DNA of 64,000 nucleotides from CAWFXC01 sp963819735 (GCA_963819735.1 CAWFXC010000001.1:1116001-1180000); one strand, 5' to 3'. Counted from the first letter of the stretch, positions 16,070-25,129 are shown. Notes: generated by a model from the letters alone, not told the origin. Translations and numbers: made by a program.

Positions 16070-17960
16070 ATGAGGGTGGTGGCCACCGCCGGACACGTCG
16101 ACCACGGAAAATCGTCACTCGTACTCGCGCTCACCGGCACCGACCCCGACCGCTTCGCCGAGGAGAAGGCTCGGGGGCTCACGATCGATCTCGGCTTCGC
16201 GTTCACCACGCTGCCGTCGGGAGTCGAAGTCGGGTTCGTCGATGTGCCCGGGCACGTGCGCTTCATCAAGAACATGCTCGCGGGCGTCGGCGCGGTCGAG
16301 GTTGCGCTCCTGGTCGTGGCGGCCGGCGAAGGGTGGATGCCCCAGAGCGAGGAACACCTGCGCATCCTCGAGTTGCTCGGAGTCCGCCACGGGATGGTGG
16401 CGATCACGAAGGCCGACGCGGTCACGCCCGACGACGTCGAGCTCGCGCAGCTCGAGGTGGACGAGCGGCTCGCGACGTCGTCATTGCGCGACGCACCCGT
16501 GATCGTGTGCGATTCCGTATCCGGCCGCGGTCTCGACGACATCCGTCGCACGCTCGACACCGTCCTGGCGGCAGCACCGGTCGCCGCCGACCACGGACGC
16601 CCCCGACTCTGGATCGACCGGGTGTTCGCGCCGCGCGGTGCCGGGACCGTGGTCACCGGCACCCTCGCCGGCGGTGCTATTGCAATTGACGACGAGCTCG
16701 AGGTCGTGCGGCTGGGGCGGCGCGTCCGGGTACGCGGCGATCGAGACGGCCCACCGTCACGTCGACGAGGTTGCGCCCGGGACCCGGGTCGCTCTGAATC
16801 TCGTGGGGATCGAGCACCGTGCCCTCGTGCGCGGCGACGCGTTGGTGCAGCCCGGACAGTGGACGGCGGCCCGCACCGTCGACGTCGCCGTCGCTTCGGT
16901 GCCCGGTGAGGAACTGGCAGGCCGCGCGAAGTTGCAGGCCTACGCCGGCTCGGGCGAGCACCCGATCCGTTTCCGGGCGCTGGGTACCGACGGGCGATTC
17001 GCCCGGCTGACTCTGGTTTCGCCACTGCCCCTCGCGCCCGGCGATCGTCTCGTGTTGCGTGACCCGGGCCGCGAACGCACCGTTGCGGGCGCCGAGGTGC
17101 TCGACGTCGATCCGGTCAGCCGGGCCGCCGACGCGCCAGCCGTCCTTTCGTTGCCGCTCGGCGCCCGACTCGTCGCCGCCCACGGCTGGATCGCGCGAGC
17201 CGACCTGCCGCGCGTCACCGGCCTCGACGCTGGTGCGGCCGACGCGCTGGCTTCGAGCACCGTCGAGTCGGGCGCGGCCGTCGTCGCCGGCGAATGGCTC
17301 GTGGAACCGAACGTGCTCGCCGAAGTGCGAACACAAGCTTCCGCGCGCGTGCAGCGACACCATCGCGAACAACCGATGAGTACGGGAATCGAGGTCGGCG
17401 CGTTGGCCGGCGCGCTGCGAATCGATGCGGTCCGGTTGCGCGCCGCACTCGCCGACGATCCGGGGTTGGTGGTGGAACAGGGAGTCGCGCGTGAGCGCGC
17501 GCATCGGGCGCGCGGTTCGGAGTCGCCCGAAGCGCGCGCGCTCCTCGCCGAGCTCGACGCGTCTCCGTTTTCTCCGCCGGCGCCGTCCGACGTCGGCCTC
17601 GCGCGCGCACTCGTGCGGGAGGGCACGCTCGTCGACGTCGACGGAATCGTGTTCACCGCCGGCGCGGTCGATCGCGCCCGCCGCCTGGTTCAGCAGGCGC
17701 TACGCGAGAAGGGAACGCTCACCATCGCCGATGCCCGGTCGATCCTCGGCAGCTCCCGCAAGTACGTGGTTCCCCTCCTCGGGCGTTTCGACGCCGAGGG
17801 CGTGACCCGCCGACGCGGCGACGAGCGCATTCCCGGACCCAACACGGAGCGAGCGGACGCGAGCGACGGGGAGAACGGGACGGAGCGAGCGGACGCGAGC
17901 GACGGGGAGAACGGGACGGAGCGAGCGGACGCGAGCGACGGGGAGAACGGACCGGGCTAG
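16070..17960 (+). CDS. selB: selenocysteine-specific elongation factor SelB, interrupted by a frameshift
   Basis: The first frame begins 'GHVDHGKSSLVLALTG' (G1), 'DVPGHVRFIKNML' (G3) and 'ITKADAV' (G4), the GTPase domain of SelB. It runs through 'APRGAGTVVTGTLAGG' into domain II. At about 16736-16742 coding moves to the next frame, resuming at 'IETAHRHVDEVAPGTRVALNLVG'. It then continues through domain III and C-terminal winged helices ('LTIADARSILGSSRKYVVPLLGRFDAEG') that normally bind SECIS RNA. A one-base indel in GTACGCGGCGATCG explains the break. The C-terminus ends in three exact 12-residue repeats absent from typical SelB. If the indel is real the gene is dead; an assembly error is at least as likely. 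Confidence 0.85.
17844..17951 (+). repeat. 3 x 36-bp tandem repeat in the 3' end of selB
   Basis: Three identical 36-bp units at 17844-17879, 17880-17915 and 17916-17951 encode TERADASDGENG three times, just before the stop. The units are exact in DNA as well as protein, pointing to recent slippage-type expansion. Confidence 0.95.
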
Positions 17961-18217
17961 CTGTAGCTGGACTCCAGGAGGCCGCGCCGCTCGGTCTCGT
18001 TCAAGCCGCCCCAGATGCCGTGCGGCTCACCGACGCGCAGGGCGTACTCGAGACACTCCCGCCGAACGGGGCACTCGCGGCAGATTCCCTTGGCCCGCGC
18101 TTCGCGCAGGTCGCGGTCCTCACGTCGTTCCGCGCTCGACGGCGGGAAGAAGAGGGCCGTCTCCGGCCCGCGGCATGCAGCTCGGGCACGCCAGGTTTCG
18201 AGTGTGCGGACGGTCAC
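17957..18217 (-). CDS. WhiB-family Fe-S transcription factor
   Basis: The GTG at 18217 sits behind GGGGGAGGGTGG. The 86-residue product has the four WhiB cysteines (about 15, 46, 49 and 55, 'ICRECPVRREC') that bind a [4Fe-4S] cluster, the 'GIWGGL' beta-turn motif and a basic C-terminal region ('NETERRGLLE'). These proteins act with the sigma-70 C-terminal region in redox or developmental gene control. Its proximity to two ArsA-type ATPase genes mirrors the mycobacterial whiB4 neighbourhood. Its stop and the selB stop share the palindrome CTAG (17957-17960). Confidence 0.93.
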   Translation of the reverse strand: MTVRTLETWRARAACRGPETALFFPPSSAERREDRDLREARAKGICRECPVRRECLEYALRVGEPHGIWGGLNETERRGLLESSYS

Positions 18218-18315
18218 GGACCACCCTCCCCCGTTCAGAGTGTCTCGCGCCGCGGAACCTACTCCGGACCGCGCGCTCGGGACAAGAACGGGTCGTCGGG
18301 CCGATGCCGACGCCG

Positions 18316-19737
18316 TCAGTCGCGCTGCTTCGCCTTGCGGTTCTTGGCGCGCTCCCGGTAGTCCTCCGCTCCACCCTCGGGCGGCTCCACCTCGAGGACG
18401 AGGCCTTCGACCGAGACGACGCGTGCGGGCTCGCCGACCTTGATCGGCGTCGCCCGGTTGGTGCGGGCGCGCCAACGGGCACCGCGGATCATCACCACGC
18501 CGTCGGGATCGATCGACACCTCGGCGGTGCCCTCCTCGCCGACCATGCCCTCCCGCCCGATCGTGGGCGTCGAGAACCGGGCCCGGATCATCGCGGTCAT
18601 CCCACCGAGCATGAAGAGCACCATGCCCACGCACACCACCAGCAGCACCCACCACGCGGGGCGCAGCTGCGACGAGCCGCCGTAGAGGAAGATCGATCCG
18701 ATGCCCAGGGACGCCGCGCCGATGACCGTCCACGGACCGAGGCCGCCGGCCTGCACGTCGATCGCGAAGCCGAAGGTGGCGAGGAACAACAGCCCCAGCG
18801 CCCACCAGTGCACGGGGAGGTGCGAGAACCCGACGAACGCGCCGACCACGCAGAACGCCCCGACGATGCCCGCCAGTCCGATCGCCGCGGTGTAGAACTC
18901 GAACACCATGAGCGCGAGCCCGACCACCAGCAGCGCGTAGGCGATCGACGGGCTGATCAGGCGGTGCAGCAGCGAGTCACCGAGCCCGAGGCGGCTGAAG
19001 ATCACGTCCTGGTTCGGCTGACGCCGGCGGCCGCGACCGGTCCCGATGACCTTGGCGGTGGAGAGCTTCACCGGACCGGCCGCCGTGGTCACGGTCGTGC
19101 CGTCGAGCCTCACGATCAGCTCGCCGATCGTGGGACGAACGCCGTTGGTGGCGCCCACCGCGTGGGCGGCGCTGGAGCCGAGCCGCACGCCGGCCAACTT
19201 GCGGGCGCCGTCGGGATTCCGGCCGTTGCGGCGGGCCAACGCGGCCAGCTGGTCGGCGACGCCCGCTTTGGTGCTCGCGCCGGGGTCGTCGAGCTGCAGC
19301 GGCTGGCCCGGCCCCGCGCCGGAACCCGGTGAGATGTAGGCGAGATGAGCCGCTTCGAGGAGCACGGCGGCGGCGCCCTTGGCGTCGGCCCCGGACGGGC
19401 CCACCCAGACCGCGACCGGAACCCGCGACCGGTTGATGGCGCGGACCGCACCGTCGATGTCGGAGTCGATCGCGCCCGACGACGAGAGCTGGAGGATGAG
19501 CAACGTCGCGTGGCTGGAGTTCGCGTCGGCGATGGAGTTCTTCACCAGCGACACGTTCGGGGCGTCGAGGTAACCCTCGACCTGCACGACGTCGATGCCT
19601 CGTCGCCCGATCGGGGGTGTCGCGGCACCGCCGGGGGTGTCGAGCACGGTCGCCGCGGACGCGAGGACGATCGCGAGCAGCGCAGTGGTGCGACGCACGA
19701 AGCGCGCGATGGGGACTCCCGTAGCATCGGTGGCCAT
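18316..19737 (-). CDS. NfeD-family membrane protein with degenerate ClpP-like domain
   Basis: Starting at the ATG 19737 (GAGG 5 bases upstream), this 473-residue protein has an N-terminal signal/anchor and a ClpP-like domain ('IDVVQVEGYLDAPNVSLVKNSIADA', 'PVAVWVGPSGADAKGAAAVLLEAAHLAYISPGS'). At least five membrane helices follow (about 250-390), then a C-terminal NfeD OB-fold ('GMVGEEGTAEVSIDPDGVVMIRGARWRAR'). In active family members a Ser in an 'ASAG' context is the nucleophile; here the segment reads 'DAKGAAAV', so protease activity is doubtful. Its start codon overlaps that of the divergent ATPase gene in CATG. Confidence 0.85.
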   Translation of the reverse strand: MATDATGVPIARFVRRTTALLAIVLASAATVLDTPGGAATPPIGRRGIDVVQVEGYLDAPNVSLVKNSIADANSSHATLLILQLSSSGAIDSDIDGAVRAINRSRVPVAVWVGPSGADAKGAAAVLLEAAHLAYISPGSGAGPGQPLQLDDPGASTKAGVADQLAALARRNGRNPDGARKLAGVRLGSSAAHAVGATNGVRPTIGELIVRLDGTTVTTAAGPVKLSTAKVIGTGRGRRRQPNQDVIFSRLGLGDSLLHRLISPSIAYALLVVGLALMVFEFYTAAIGLAGIVGAFCVVGAFVGFSHLPVHWWALGLLFLATFGFAIDVQAGGLGPWTVIGAASLGIGSIFLYGGSSQLRPAWWVLLVVCVGMVLFMLGGMTAMIRARFSTPTIGREGMVGEEGTAEVSIDPDGVVMIRGARWRARTNRATPIKVGEPARVVSVEGLVLEVEPPEGGAEDYRERAKNRKAKQRD

Positions 19738-20704
19738 GGACCTCGAGCGCTTCTGCGCGACCTCCCGGGTCGTGATCGTGGCGGGTAAGGGCGGGGTCGG
19801 CAAGACGACGGTGACCGCCGCGCTGGCCACCGCAGCGGCCCGCACGGGCATGAGCGTGCTGATCGTGGAGGTCGAGGGCAAATCGGGACTCGCGGCGTGC
19901 TTCGGCGAGGCCCCACTCACCTATCAGGATGCCGAGCTCCGACCGGGATTGCGTGCGCGCACGCTGACCCCCGACGATGCCCTGCTCGAGTACCTCGACG
20001 ACCACGGTATGCGACGGATCTCGCGGCGGCTCAGTCGGTCGGGGGCGCTCGACGTCGTCTCGACGGCCGTCCCGGGGATGCGCGACATCCTCGTCCTGGG
20101 CAAGGTGAAACAGCTCGAGCGGGCGGGGGTGGCCGATCTCATCGTGCTCGACGCCCCGGCCGCCGGCCACGCCGTCAGCTTCCTGTTGTCGGCCCAGGGG
20201 CTGGTCGACGCGGTGAAGGTCGGGCCCGTGCACAAGCAGGCCGCTGATGTCGTCGAGCTGCTCACCGATCCGGTCCGGTGCCAGGTGATGCTCGTCACGC
20301 TGCCCGAGGAGACACCGGTCAACGAACTGGTCGACACCGCCTACGCGATCGAAGACCGCGCCGGCGTCGCCCTCGGCCCCATCGTGGTGAACGGGTGCGT
20401 CACGCCGATGGCCGGCATCGACGACGACCTCCACGGCCTCGCCGGCGCGCGCGCCGACGCCACCGCCGCGGGAGTCACGTTGCCGGAGTCCGAGCTCGAG
20501 GCGCTGGCGACGGCGGCCGAGTTCCGCGCCGGTCTGCTCCGGCGCCAGGCGGCGCAGTGCGATCGGCTGAACCACCAGCTCCCGCTCCCGCAGATCCGCC
20601 TCCCGTACCTCTTCACCGCCGACATCGGCGCGAGCGAGCTCGACGCGCTCACCGACGACCTCACCGCGGGAGTGCTCGCGCTCGACGACGTGAGCACGCG
20701 GTGA
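19736..20704 (+). CDS. ArsA/Get3-like ATPase, first of pair
   Basis: This 322-residue P-loop ATPase has the deviant Walker A 'VIVAGKGGVGKTTVTAALA' (~14-32), 'LIVEVEGKSGLAACFG' in place of the usual DTDPA-type switch, and 'LIVLDAPAAGHAVSFL' as switch II. It matches the shorter partner of the actinobacterial ArsA-like pair found beside whiB4 in mycobacteria, proposed to act like guided-entry ATPases rather than arsenite pumps. No arsenical genes are nearby, which agrees. It ends in GTGA shared with the next start, indicating coupled expression and probably a heteromeric complex. Confidence 0.87.
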   Translation: MDLERFCATSRVVIVAGKGGVGKTTVTAALATAAARTGMSVLIVEVEGKSGLAACFGEAPLTYQDAELRPGLRARTLTPDDALLEYLDDHGMRRISRRLSRSGALDVVSTAVPGMRDILVLGKVKQLERAGVADLIVLDAPAAGHAVSFLLSAQGLVDAVKVGPVHKQAADVVELLTDPVRCQVMLVTLPEETPVNELVDTAYAIEDRAGVALGPIVVNGCVTPMAGIDDDLHGLAGARADATAAGVTLPESELEALATAAEFRAGLLRRQAAQCDRLNHQLPLPQIRLPYLFTADIGASELDALTDDLTAGVLALDDVSTR

Positions 20705-21873
20705 CCTCACTGGCGACGCTGATCGAGCAGCGGCACATCGTGATCTGTTGCGGCACGGGTGGCGTCGGCAAGACCACCACCGCGGCGACGCTCGCCATCG
20801 AAGGTGCCCGACGCGGGCGCGACACCGTCGTCGTCACCATCGACCCCGCGAAGCGACTCGCCAACACGCTCGGGCTCGATTCCCTCTCCAACACTGCGCA
20901 CGAAGTCCCGCGCGCCCGGTGGGATCCCGACATGAGCGCACCGGCGGGCGGCCGGTTGCACGCGCTCATGCTCGACACGAAGACAACGTTCGACCAACTC
21001 GTGCAGAAGTACGCGGTCAACGAGGAGCAGGCGGAGCGCATCCTCACGAACGGCTTCTACCGCAACATCGCCGGCGCGCTGTCCGGCACGCAGGAGTACA
21101 TGGCGATGGAGAAGCTCTACGAGCTCCACGACGGCGGCGGTTTCGACCTCGTCGTCGTCGACACTCCCCCCACGCGCCACGCGCTCGACTTCCTCGACGC
21201 CCCCCGGCGCCTCACCCGCATGCTCGACAATCGGATCTTCCGTTTCCTGATGGTGCCGACGCGGGCGACGTTGCGGGTCGGCAGCGTCGCGGCCCAGACC
21301 TTCCTGCGCATGGTCTCGCGCGTCGTCGGCACCGAAGCCATCGACGACATCATCGAGTTCTTCCGCGCGTTCGAGGGAATGGAAGAGGGCTTCCGCGAGC
21401 GCGCCGCGCTGGTCATGGCCCTCCTGGCGTCCGACGACACGAGCTTCGTGCTCGTGACCTCCCCGCGGCGTGATGCCGTCGAGGAGGCGCAGTTCTTCGC
21501 CGAGCGGCTCACCGAGGGCGAGTTCAGCGTCGACGCGCTGATCGTGAACCGAGTACACCCTCACTACTGCGACGACTCCCCCGCGACTCTGCGCGCCCGC
21601 GCCGCGGCCCTCACGACTCAGGCCGGTCCCGTTGCTGTCACGGAGGGCACCGCCGAGGCATCCGACGCGGTTCGGGCCGCTCGGCGGCTCGCCACGCGCT
21701 ACACCAACCTGGCCGAATTCGAAGACGTCGCCGCCCGCGAGCGCAGAGAACTCGGCGGGCTCGAGGACCGGATCGGCAACGCGTCGATCGCCTACGTTCC
21801 CGAACTCGGTCACGACGTCCACGACTTCACCGCGCTGCGTGCGGTCGGAGAACACCTGGTCGGGCGCGGCTAG
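20701..21873 (+). CDS. ArsA/Get3-like ATPase, second of pair
   Basis: This 390-residue ATPase starts at the GTG of a GTGA overlap. It has Walker A 'ICCGTGGVGKTTTAATLA', an intact 'VTIDPAKRLANTLGL' switch I, 'LVVVDTPPTRHALDFLDAPRRL' as switch II and a helical insert ('FRFLMVPTRATLRVGSVAAQTFLRMVSRVVGT'). These features match the longer member of the mycobacterial pair next to whiB4. A role in membrane-protein targeting or redox stress has been suggested for the family; the arrangement here supports a conserved two-ATPase system with whiB, and nothing ties it to arsenic. Confidence 0.87.
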   Translation: MTSLATLIEQRHIVICCGTGGVGKTTTAATLAIEGARRGRDTVVVTIDPAKRLANTLGLDSLSNTAHEVPRARWDPDMSAPAGGRLHALMLDTKTTFDQLVQKYAVNEEQAERILTNGFYRNIAGALSGTQEYMAMEKLYELHDGGGFDLVVVDTPPTRHALDFLDAPRRLTRMLDNRIFRFLMVPTRATLRVGSVAAQTFLRMVSRVVGTEAIDDIIEFFRAFEGMEEGFRERAALVMALLASDDTSFVLVTSPRRDAVEEAQFFAERLTEGEFSVDALIVNRVHPHYCDDSPATLRARAAALTTQAGPVAVTEGTAEASDAVRAARRLATRYTNLAEFEDVAARERRELGGLEDRIGNASIAYVPELGHDVHDFTALRAVGEHLVGRG

Positions 21874-21884
21874 CTTTGCCGCCG

Positions 21885-22325
21885 ATGAGCACGATCCTCG
21901 TGGCGGCCGACGCGAAATGGGTTCGGGACCTGGTCAAGTCGGCCTGTGTCGCGACCGGCCAGCGGGTCATCGAGGTCACGCGGGGCCAGGACGTGCGCGA
22001 CACCGTCAGCGCCGAGGAACCCGACCTCGTGATCCTCGACCTGCAGATCGCCAACATGGGGGGCATCGCGGTGGCGATCGACCTCCGGCTCGAAGGATCG
22101 GCCGGCCGCCTCCCCGACACGTCGATCCTGCTGCTGCTCGATCGCCAGGCCGATCGGTTCCTGGCCAAGCGGGCCGACGCCGACGCCGAGCTGGTGAAGC
22201 CGATCGACCCCGGCACCCTGCGCCGCACTGTCGACCGGCTGCTCGCGGTGGCCGTCGCGGCTCGGGGAGAAGGCGACGATTCCACCACCGATTCCGCCGG
22301 AGAGATCGACCCCGACGAAGGCTAG
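21885..22325 (+). CDS. single-domain response regulator receiver
   Basis: The ATG at 21885 is used; a TTG 9 bases earlier has no better context. The 146-residue product is a receiver domain with the phospho-Asp in 'DLVILDLQIANMGG', a Ser/Thr region ('TSILLLLDRQADR') and the conserved Lys in 'AELVKPIDPGTL'. It has no output domain, only an acidic tail ('GEGDDSTTDSAGEIDPDEG'). It may act as a phosphorelay or protein-interaction switch. No kinase is adjacent. It is the last chromosomal gene before the tRNA that hosts the integrative element. Confidence 0.8.
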   Translation: MSTILVAADAKWVRDLVKSACVATGQRVIEVTRGQDVRDTVSAEEPDLVILDLQIANMGGIAVAIDLRLEGSAGRLPDTSILLLLDRQADRFLAKRADADAELVKPIDPGTLRRTVDRLLAVAVAARGEGDDSTTDSAGEIDPDEG

Positions 22326-22339
22326 AATCACCACCCCTT

Positions 22340-22417
22340 CGGGATGTAGCGCAGCTTGGTTAGCGCGCAGCGTTCGGGACGCTGAGGTCCCGGGTTCAAA
22401 TCCCGGCATCCCGACCA
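22340..22417 (+). tRNA. tRNA-Pro(CGG), also attL of the integrative element
   Basis: A full cloverleaf is present: acceptor CGGGATG/CATCCCG, anticodon stem CAGCG/CGCTG with loop TTCGGGA (anticodon CGG at 22375-22377), T arm with GGTTCAAAT, and an encoded CCA. The 3' half from 22368 is identical to the copy at 38786, so the element inserted at its 3' end and rebuilt a complete gene. Confidence 0.95.
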
Positions 22418-22426
22418 CCGAAGGTG
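22368..22426 (+). other. attL: left copy of the 59-bp element boundary repeat
   Basis: This segment runs from the anticodon stem through the 3' end of tRNA-Pro and 9 bases beyond its CCA. It is identical over 59 bp to 38786-38844. The identity begins and ends abruptly at both sites, as expected for an attachment-site core used by a tyrosine integrase. Confidence 0.9.
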
Positions 22427-22429
22427 CAG

Positions 22430-22457
22430 GTCAGCGGGGGTTCGCGCCCCCGCTGAC
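22430..22457 (+). terminator. hairpin downstream of tRNA-Pro
   Basis: A perfect 11-bp stem, GTCAGCGGGGG and its complement around TTCGCG, follows the tRNA by 13 bases. No T tract follows. It also lies at the 3' end of the integrase gene on the other strand. A diverged version follows attR. Confidence 0.65.
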
Positions 22458-22463
22458 TCGCGT

Positions 22464-23588
22464 TCAGGCGGAGGCGATCCCACGCTGATCCCGCGGGAGG
22501 GTGAAAAACCGGTCTTCGAGAGCGTCGGCGGCAGCCCTGTCGGCTTCGCTGGTTGCCTGCGCGTAGACGCCGAGCGTGAGGCGCGGATCGGAGTGTCCGA
22601 GACGGGTCTGAGCGGTCTTCAGATCGACTCCCGCGAGCACCAGGCCGCTCGCGTTCGAGCGACGGAGATCATGAAAGGTCAGACCGTCGACGCCAGCGCG
22701 CTTCGTTGCCGGCAGCCAGATCCGGTAGCGGAAGTTCCGGTAGTCGAGCACGCCCCCGTCCCGCATCGTGAACACCAGCGCGGGACCGTCTTCAGCGGTG
22801 AGCCCACGCTTGGCGAGGTGTATCGAGAGCATCTCTGCAAGCACCTTCGGTACAGCGAGCGTTCGACGACCGGCTGACGACTTCGGGGGACCGAACACCG
22901 TCGCCCCCTTCGGTCCACGCGTTGCTTGCTCCGTGACGGCGAGCGTGCGTCCGAGAAGATCGAGGGACTGGACCCGGAGTCCTGCGCACTCACCCCACCT
23001 GAGCCCCAGAACGGCACCGAGGTACGGGAGCGGCCAGTAGTCCTCCCCCAGCTCGTCGGAGAGTCGTGCGAGTTCGTCTGACGTGATGACGCGACACGTC
23101 ACCGGTTCGGTCTCGGGGAGCTTGATCCCGCGACATGGTGAAGCCACGAGGATCTCAGAAGCAACCGCGTACGCGAAGATCGCCCGCAGCGTGCCTTAGA
23201 CGCGTCGGACACTACGAGCGGACATCTGCTCCGACCATTCAGCGACGATCCCGCGAAGCTTCGAGGTCGTGACCGTCCCGAGCGGGCTTTCACCGATGGC
23301 CGGCTTGAGATGAACACGAACGATCGACTCGTCACGCGCGTACGCGCTGGGTCGCTTCGTCGGACTCGACGCGAGCCACTCGTCGGCCACGTCAGCGAAC
23401 GTGCGCCCGGCCTGGCGAGGATCTACCCACGCGCCTCGCAGCTTGTCGGCCTCAACGGTGGACGCGTGCCGTTGGGCGTCCTTGCGAGTGTGGAACGTAC
23501 GTGAACGCTCCGTGCCCTCTGGGGTGCGGTAGCGAACTTCCGAGCGCGTCTCGCCGGCCTTGGTTCTACGCCGGTCGATTGATGCCAC
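22464..23588 (-). pseudogene. tyrosine recombinase (phage-type integrase), broken by one stop codon
   Basis: One continuous frame of ~374 codons encodes an Arm-binding N-terminus ('SEVRYRTPEGTERSRTFHTRKDAQ'), a SAM-like core-binding domain ('TFADVADEWLASSPTKR...RVHLKPAIG') and a catalytic domain. Catalytic motifs are 'LGLRWGECAGLR' (Arg), 'TFHDLRRSNASGLVLAG' (HxxR) and 'RLGHSDPRLTLGVYAQAT' (Tyr). A TAA at 23196-23198 interrupts it between 'SVRRV' and 'GTLRAIFAYAVA', where Tyr (TAC/TAT) is expected, so a single substitution is enough. Both halves are otherwise intact, suggesting recent inactivation or a sequencing error. It reads toward the tRNA, the usual arrangement next to attL. Confidence 0.9.
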
Positions 23589-23603
23589 GAGTGCCTCCAG
23601 GAC

Positions 23604-23804
23604 TTAGAGACGTCCTGTGGCGCGTGCCCAACGTTCTACGTCCGACCAGGCCCACACGTGCGTGTGGCTGATTCGGGCGATGGGCTTCGGGAAGTCGGCG
23701 TAACGATTCCGCCAGTTGTGAACCGTCTCGGGGCGAGCAAGTCCAAGCCTTTCGGCAATCTCACCAGTTCCTACGAGTTCGTTCACGTCGACCTTCCGTC
23801 CCAT
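23604..23804 (-). CDS. AlpA/excisionase-like helix-turn-helix protein
   Basis: This 66-residue protein has a MerR/AlpA-type winged helix: 'VGTGEIAERLGLARPETVHNWRNRYADFPKPI' with a following wing 'HVWAWSDVERWARATGRL'. Such small proteins commonly act as excisionase or control directionality of integrases. It lies 15 bp upstream of the integrase on the same strand and just downstream of twin palindromes that are good operator candidates. Confidence 0.8.
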   Translation of the reverse strand: MGRKVDVNELVGTGEIAERLGLARPETVHNWRNRYADFPKPIARISHTHVWAWSDVERWARATGRL

Positions 23805-23846
23805 CGCCCCGGACGCTACGCAGAAAACGCAACCCCAAGGAAGTCT

Positions 23847-23892
23847 TGACTAGTGCTCTAGTCGACGATACGCCTGACTAGCTGTCTAGTCA
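23847..23892. promoter_or_regulatory. twin palindromic operators upstream of the excisionase-integrase genes
   Basis: Two palindromes lie 28 bp apart centre to centre: GACTAG-TGCT-CTAGTC at 23848-23863 and TGACTAG-CTGT-CTAGTCA at 23875-23892. Both have the same half-site and a 4-base spacer. They lie 43-88 bp upstream of the HTH start, where a repressor or excisionase of the element would be expected to bind. Confidence 0.65.
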
Positions 23893-23968
23893 AGCCGGCC
23901 GCGGGAAGCAGAGCGGTGCGTTCGTTGCTGCTTCGACTACAGGCGGGTTCGGGTTCGTAAACCTCGCG

Positions 23969-25129
23969 TCATCGCAGGAGCCTCGCCTTTTGCTCTTGGA
24001 ATTCTTCCTCGGTGAGAATCCCGTCATCGCGTAGTCCCGCGAGCTTACGAAGCTGGTCGAAGAGATCCGGTGGCGGCACGGTGACGCTTTCGGGCGTCGA
24101 GCCCTCGTCTCGTCCGCTCGGCGCGAGTTCCGCGCCTTTCTCGACCGATTCGCCTTCAACGACAGGCTGACCTAGTGACTGCGCTTCGCTCGCCGAGGTC
24201 GTCTCAGGGGAAGACGCGCCGTCTTGTTCGGCGTCTGATTGAGCTAGTGGATCAGTGGATTGAGTGCCGCCATCCGCGACGTGGTCAGTCCACGCCGTGC
24301 CGTCGTAGTAGCGGAGCTCGTGAGCGGACGAAGGGTCCGGATACCAGTCTCCGAACGGGTCGCTCGCCTGCACGCCGGCGTCGGCAACATGCGCGCTCCA
24401 GACTGTCCCGTCGAAGTAGCGCACTTCATGTCGTCGCGAGGGATCGGGATACCAGTCGGGCGCCTTGGCCTGCACGTCTTCGCCTCCAACTTCGTGGACG
24501 GGTTCGCGCGCGTCGATGGCAGCGAGATCCGCTTCGAGCTGACGGACAAGAGACCCTTCGTCTTGTCGAAAATGCGCGATGGCTAGTTCGATCCGGAACC
24601 GGACCGTCGGACCTGCTTCGTCGCCGTACGCGACCGTTGTGGGTTTCTGGCGATTCGAGACCGAGAATGTCGTCGCTCCAGACGTGTGGTCGTAGCTGAC
24701 CAGCTTGGCGTACAGGCACTCTCGCGTCTGCTTGGTTCCTACGAACACCGCTCGCTGGTTCGTGATGACCAAGGTTCCCGTGTCGATGACGGTTGGCTTC
24801 TCGGCACCTTGGGTGTAGTGACCTTTGTTGGCCCCGACGCGGTATCGCACGTTGTGTCCTGCGACACTGCCGACGGGTACCGAGATCCCCTGCGACCGAC
24901 CCTTCCACTCCCCTGGACCTCGCCGAGCCTCAACCAAGCCGCTTGAACCGACCTCGAGAAACACGGCTTCGCCCGGCTTGAGCATCAGGTGATCAGTCGT
25001 AGTCACGCCCGAAAACGTCTGGGCGATGTCAAGGTCCTCTTCAGCTCTGGCGCGTTCGCGCGACCACGAAGTGAAAGCCGCTTGTTGCGCCTTCGCGAGT
25101 TTGTTCGCCTTACGGGCGTCGAAGACCAT
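23969..25129 (-). CDS. DUF2510/SHOCT domain protein
   Basis: The ATG at 25129 is preferred (GGGGG upstream). The 386-residue product has an N-terminal ~200-residue domain ('KPGEAVFLEVGSSGLVEARRG', 'GTLVITNQRAVFVGTKQTRECLYAKLVSY') resembling a PH-like nucleotide or lipid fold. Two DUF2510 repeats follow ('DWYPDPSRRHEVRYFDGTVW', 'DWYPDPSSAHELRYYDGTAW'), then an acidic linker and a C-terminal SHOCT segment ('LFDQLRKLAGLRDDGILTEEEF'). Such modules are common in actinobacterial mobile and membrane-associated proteins, but the role is unknown. A decayed relative lies just outside attR. Confidence 0.75.
   Translation of the reverse strand: MVFDARKANKLAKAQQAAFTSWSRERARAEEDLDIAQTFSGVTTTDHLMLKPGEAVFLEVGSSGLVEARRGPGEWKGRSQGISVPVGSVAGHNVRYRVGANKGHYTQGAEKPTVIDTGTLVITNQRAVFVGTKQTRECLYAKLVSYDHTSGATTFSVSNRQKPTTVAYGDEAGPTVRFRIELAIAHFRQDEGSLVRQLEADLAAIDAREPVHEVGGEDVQAKAPDWYPDPSRRHEVRYFDGTVWSAHVADAGVQASDPFGDWYPDPSSAHELRYYDGTAWTDHVADGGTQSTDPLAQSDAEQDGASSPETTSASEAQSLGQPVVEGESVEKGAELAPSGRDEGSTPESVTVPPPDLFDQLRKLAGLRDDGILTEEEFQEQKARLLR

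Noticed and set aside
16730..16745. Programmed frameshift in selB
   Set aside because: No slippery heptamer, and SelB is not known to need recoding; an indel is simpler.
17844..17951. CRISPR-like repeat
   Set aside because: Units are directly adjacent without spacers and lie in frame in selB; a coding tandem repeat.
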